A DNA stretch of 64,000 nucleotides, from contig CAWCDM010000105.1 in the NCBI GenBank assembly GCA_963794185.1, positions 1-64,000 of the forward strand, in the 5' to 3' direction. This document shows, in pieces, positions 61,866-64,000 of this stretch. Below the pieces are notes generated by a model. The model did no database searches and was not told the DNA's origin. It worked only from the letters and a program-made list of their open reading frames with translations. A program made the translations under genes and the position numbers. This stretch comes from JAMXLO01 sp963794185. GTDB lineage: Bacteria > Pseudomonadota > Alphaproteobacteria > Acetobacterales > Acetobacteraceae. Position 1 is the first letter of the stretch. Each line of letters starts with the position of its first letter.

Positions 61866-62642
61866 CTACCCTGGCTCCAATGCGATGATGGAAATCTGGT
61901 GGCCGATCGGTCCGCCGCCGGCAAGCGTGCGGCGCCGGTGACTGAAGAACCGGGCTTCGTCGGCGGCGGTGTCGGCCTCGATGATTTCGACGAGTCGGAT
62001 GCCGGCGGCGGCGAGGCGCTCGGCGCAGTAGCCAGGCAGGTCGAACTGCCAGCGTCCCTCGCGGCGCCCGGGTGCGAAGAAGCATCCGTGGGCCGGGTCT
62101 TGGGCCAGCACGGCATCGCGCAGATCGCCGCGGACCTCGTATGAATCCTGACGAATGCACGGTCCGATCGCCGCTGTCGTCGTCGCAGGGTGTGCGCCGA
62201 GACGCGTCATGGCGGCGACGGTCGCCTCGATCACGCCGGCGATGGCGCCGCGCCAGCCGGCATGTGCGGCGGCAACCACGCCGGCTCGCAGGTCGGCGAA
62301 AAGGATGGGAGCGCAGTCGGCGGTGACGATGCCGAGCGCAATACCGCGGCGGTCGGTCACCAGGGCATCGGCGGGCGGACCGGCGCCGGGCCGCCAGGGG
62401 GTCGTGACGTGCACCACCTCGGGCCCGTGCACCTGCGTCAGCCCGACGAGCCCGGCCGGTTGCGCTCCGATAGTCCGCGCCGCCCGGGCACGGTTCTCCA
62501 GGACGGCTTCGCGAGAATCCTGGCCGGAGAGGCTGCAGTTGAGGCTCGCATAGGGGCCGCTGGAGACGCCGCCAAGTCGGGTGAAGAACCCGTGCGGCGC
62601 GGTGAGGGCGGCGGAGCAGAGCGGCTCGGCGCATGCACTCAT
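61866..62642 (-). CDS. pgeF: Peptidoglycan editing factor PgeF (multicopper-oxidase-like laccase-domain protein, YfiH family)
   Basis: The protein has 258 residues. PHGFFTRLGGVSSGPYASLNCSLS at the start, VGLTQVHGPEVVHV, DALVTDRRGIALGIVTADCAPILFADLRAGVVAAAHAGWRGAIAGVIEATV and AAIGPCIRQDSYEV, with the conserved zinc-site His/Cys residues (QVHG, TADCAP, AHAGWRG), are typical. The family hydrolyses or phosphorolyses purine nucleosides and prevents errors in peptidoglycan peptide composition in E. coli. ATG 62642 overlaps the methyltransferase stop (ATGA). Confidence 0.93.
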   Translation of the reverse strand: MSACAEPLCSAALTAPHGFFTRLGGVSSGPYASLNCSLSGQDSREAVLENRARAARTIGAQPAGLVGLTQVHGPEVVHVTTPWRPGAGPPADALVTDRRGIALGIVTADCAPILFADLRAGVVAAAHAGWRGAIAGVIEATVAAMTRLGAHPATTTAAIGPCIRQDSYEVRGDLRDAVLAQDPAHGCFFAPGRREGRWQFDLPGYCAERLAAAGIRLVEIIEADTAADEARFFSHRRRTLAGGGPIGHQISIIALEPG

Positions 62643-63744
62643 GGCGAATCGGCCTCGAATCCAGGAGGGGGCGGGCAGGCAGGGTGGCAAACCGCCAGGG
62701 CCTTGAACAGCCGGCCCATGCGGTCGGGTTCGACCAGGCGGCGCGCCGCGTCGATCAGCGCGGCGGCGCGCGCGGGCGGCTGGGTGCGCGCCAGCCGGTC
62801 GGTGCGTTGGAACAGGCCGAGCCGGGTGAGGAATAGGCCCTGTGCCAAGGGGCCGTGCGTCGCCGCGCCGGCATCTCGCGCGGTTGATGCGACGGTGGCG
62901 AAGTCGACATGGGCGGTGAGGTCGGCGGTGCCGGGCTCGGAGAGGGGCTCGGCCGGGCGGCCGTCGCGCAAGGCCTGCAGGCTGTCGCCCGGGGCGCTGT
63001 GTTCCGGACCGTAGTCGAGGAAGAGCGCGGCGCCCGGGCGCGCTGTGAGGCGGGAGCCCAGCGAGCGGGCGAAGGCGATGGCGGGTTCGCACACTTCGAC
63101 CACGGAGCAGTGCACCTCTCCCGCTGCGCGGGAGAGGTCGGCGCGGCATGCCGCGCCGGGAGAGGGTGCCGCGGGGCTCACCCTCTCCCGCCGTGCTCCC
63201 GCACGGCGACCTCTCCCGCAAGGCGGGAGGGGTGTACCGACGACTTCCACGAACCGCCCCCCTTCGACGAAACGCTCGGACCACTGATCGCCGCGCCGCA
63301 CGAACTGGCGAATCGGCAGCGCATCGAGGAACTCGTTCGCCAGCAGCAAAAGCGGGACATCCGGCAGCGTATCCAGCCCGTCGTGCCAGACCGCTCCCGG
63401 CAAGCACTCGGCCTGGATCGCGCGCAGCCTTGGCGACGTCTCGATCAGATGCAGTTGCAGCGCCGCGCGAAACTCCGGCGCGACGCGCCGCCATCGCCCG
63501 CAGCGCATCCGCCATCAGCGTGCCCCGACCCGGTCCGGCCTCGACCAGCAGCACCGGGTTCGGCCGTGCCAAGCAGGTCCCAGGTCACCGCGGCCCACAG
63601 CCCCAGGAGCTCGCCGAACACCTGGCTGATCTCGGGCGACGTGGTGAAGTCCCTGAACGGATCGCGCGTTGCGTAATACGCGGCGTTGGCGCGCGCCATG
63701 AAGTGATCCAGCCGTTCCATCAGCGCGTGCGCAGCATCAGCCAT
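62639..63744 (-). CDS. COG1565 SAM-dependent methyltransferase with in-frame repeat insert (two frameshifts)
   Basis: Frames join near 63565 and 63500. Corrected, the protein reads YYATRDPFRDFTTSPEISQVFGELLGLWAAVTWDLLG, PVLLVEAGPGRGTLMADALRA, LHLIETSPRLRAIQAE, LLLLANEFLDALPIRQFVRRGDQWSERFV, ALFLDYGPEHSAPGDSLQALRDGRPAEPLSEPGTADLTAHVDFATVA. These are the motifs of the NDUFAF7/COG1565 family, which methylates an arginine of a complex I subunit in mitochondria. A family R2 palindromic repeat is translated between FVEVVG and HCSVVEVCEP. It overlaps lgt by about 25 bp and pgeF by four. Confidence 0.88.
63113..63235. repeat. Family R2 composite palindromic repeat inside the COG1565 methyltransferase gene
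   Basis: CACCTCTCCCGCTGCGCGGG at the left and CTCTCCCGCAAGGCGGGAGG at the right, with GGGAGAGGGTGCC and CACCCTCTCCCGCC in the middle, give the full two-hairpin element seen at 44123-44261. It is 123 bp, a multiple of three, and the reading frame passes through it. Confidence 0.9.
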
Positions 63745-64000
63745 GCGCCGGCGATCACCATCGGGATCGACAGCAACTGACCCATCGTCGCCCCGCCGAC
63801 CAGGAAGCCCAGGAAGACGTCCGGCTGGCGGAACAATTCGCCGATGATGCGCGCGATGCCGTAGCCGACCAGGAACGCGCCGGTCAGCCAGCCGAACCGG
63901 GCGCGCAGGTCCTCGCGGCGGGACAGGGCGAACATCGCCACGAACAGCACCAGCCCTTCCAGCAGCGCCTGATACAGCTGGCTCGGGATGCCGCGGCTCC
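63720..64000 (-). CDS. lgt: Prolipoprotein diacylglyceryl transferase, C-terminal part (cut by window edge)
   Basis: The frame, open from the window edge, reads SRGIPSQLYQALLEGLVLFVAMFALSRRED, then GWLTGAFLVGYGIARIIGELFRQPDVFLGFLVGGATMGQLLSIPMVIAGAWLMLRTR. The R-x-PSQLYxAxxEG motif and the GYGxxRxxxExFRxPD motif with GxxTMGQxLSxP are diagnostic of Lgt. It transfers diacylglyceryl to the lipobox Cys of prolipoproteins in the inner membrane. The N-terminal helices are outside the window. Its end overlaps the start of the methyltransferase gene. Confidence 0.95.
   Translation of the reverse strand, partial: SRGIPSQLYQALLEGLVLFVAMFALSRREDLRARFGWLTGAFLVGYGIARIIGELFRQPDVFLGFLVGGATMGQLLSIPMVIAGAWLMLRTR

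Noticed and set aside
60997..62634. Minus-strand 545-codon open frame over the lipoprotein and pgeF
   Set aside because: The lipoprotein and pgeF frames have signal, lipobox and family motifs; this frame is an Arg-rich alternative reading.

Overview
The window is high-GC bacterial DNA and looks like an alphaproteobacterium of the Rhodospirillales/Acetobacteraceae type. The case rests on a PQQ alcohol dehydrogenase locus with MxaJ-like and ABC partners, a leucine-degradation ivd-mccB-mccA block, a riboswitch-controlled gcvTHP operon, the lgt / COG1565 methyltransferase / pgeF / lipoprotein / prs order, and families of GC-rich palindromic repeats. This assignment is inference; there is no rRNA or tRNA in the window to confirm it. 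About a dozen otherwise well-conserved genes, including the core gene prs, are broken by single-base frameshifts. That pattern points to sequencing or assembly error more than to gene decay, so I annotate them as one gene each and state where the frame changes.

Layout. 1-9.2 kb (mostly +): truncated acyl-CoA dehydrogenase, a BNR-type propeller protein, an orphan hypC-like gene, then an MFS transporter, a class-C-beta-lactamase-like hydrolase, an N-carbamoyl amino acid hydrolase, a zinc alcohol dehydrogenase, an HpaI-type aldolase and an altronate/galactarate dehydratase. 9.2-17.2 kb (-): a membrane glycosyltransferase, then a sugar-acid degradation set (FAH hydrolase, SDR, LLM oxidoreductase, IlvD/Edd dehydratase, branched-chain-type ABC binding protein) with a HepT/MntA toxin-antitoxin pair between members. 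17.3-22.8 kb (-): leucine degradation. 22.9-24.6 kb (+): aat and a msrQ-like gene. 24.8-31 kb: accessory island with a patatin lipoprotein gene split by a complete IS630-type element, remnants of a formylglycine-generating enzyme and a sulfatase, two small exported or membrane proteins, and IS256/IS5 debris.

31.3-38.2 kb: PQQ alcohol dehydrogenase, two MxaJ-like periplasmic proteins, an ABC exporter, a site-2-protease homologue lacking its catalytic motif, and a diheme cytochrome c. 39.2-43.3 kb (-): a molybdopterin lipoprotein / cytochrome b / DUF5666-like module, another alcohol dehydrogenase and an SMP-30-like propeller. 43.6-48.2 kb: small accessory genes, an EAL remnant and the partner copy of a ~210-bp inverted repeat. 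48.3-53 kb (-): gcvT-gcvH-gcvP behind a tandem glycine riboswitch. 53-60 kb: peptide-type binding protein, FitAB/VapBC-like toxin-antitoxin pair, phosphatase, GST, FMN monooxygenase, methyltransferase. 60-64 kb (-): lgt, methyltransferase, pgeF, lipoprotein, prs.

The most unusual signal is one family of palindromic repeats that occurs between genes (44.1 kb) and also inside two open reading frames, gcvP (49.8 kb) and the COG1565 methyltransferase (63.1 kb), where it is translated in frame, much like the palindromic elements known from Rickettsia.
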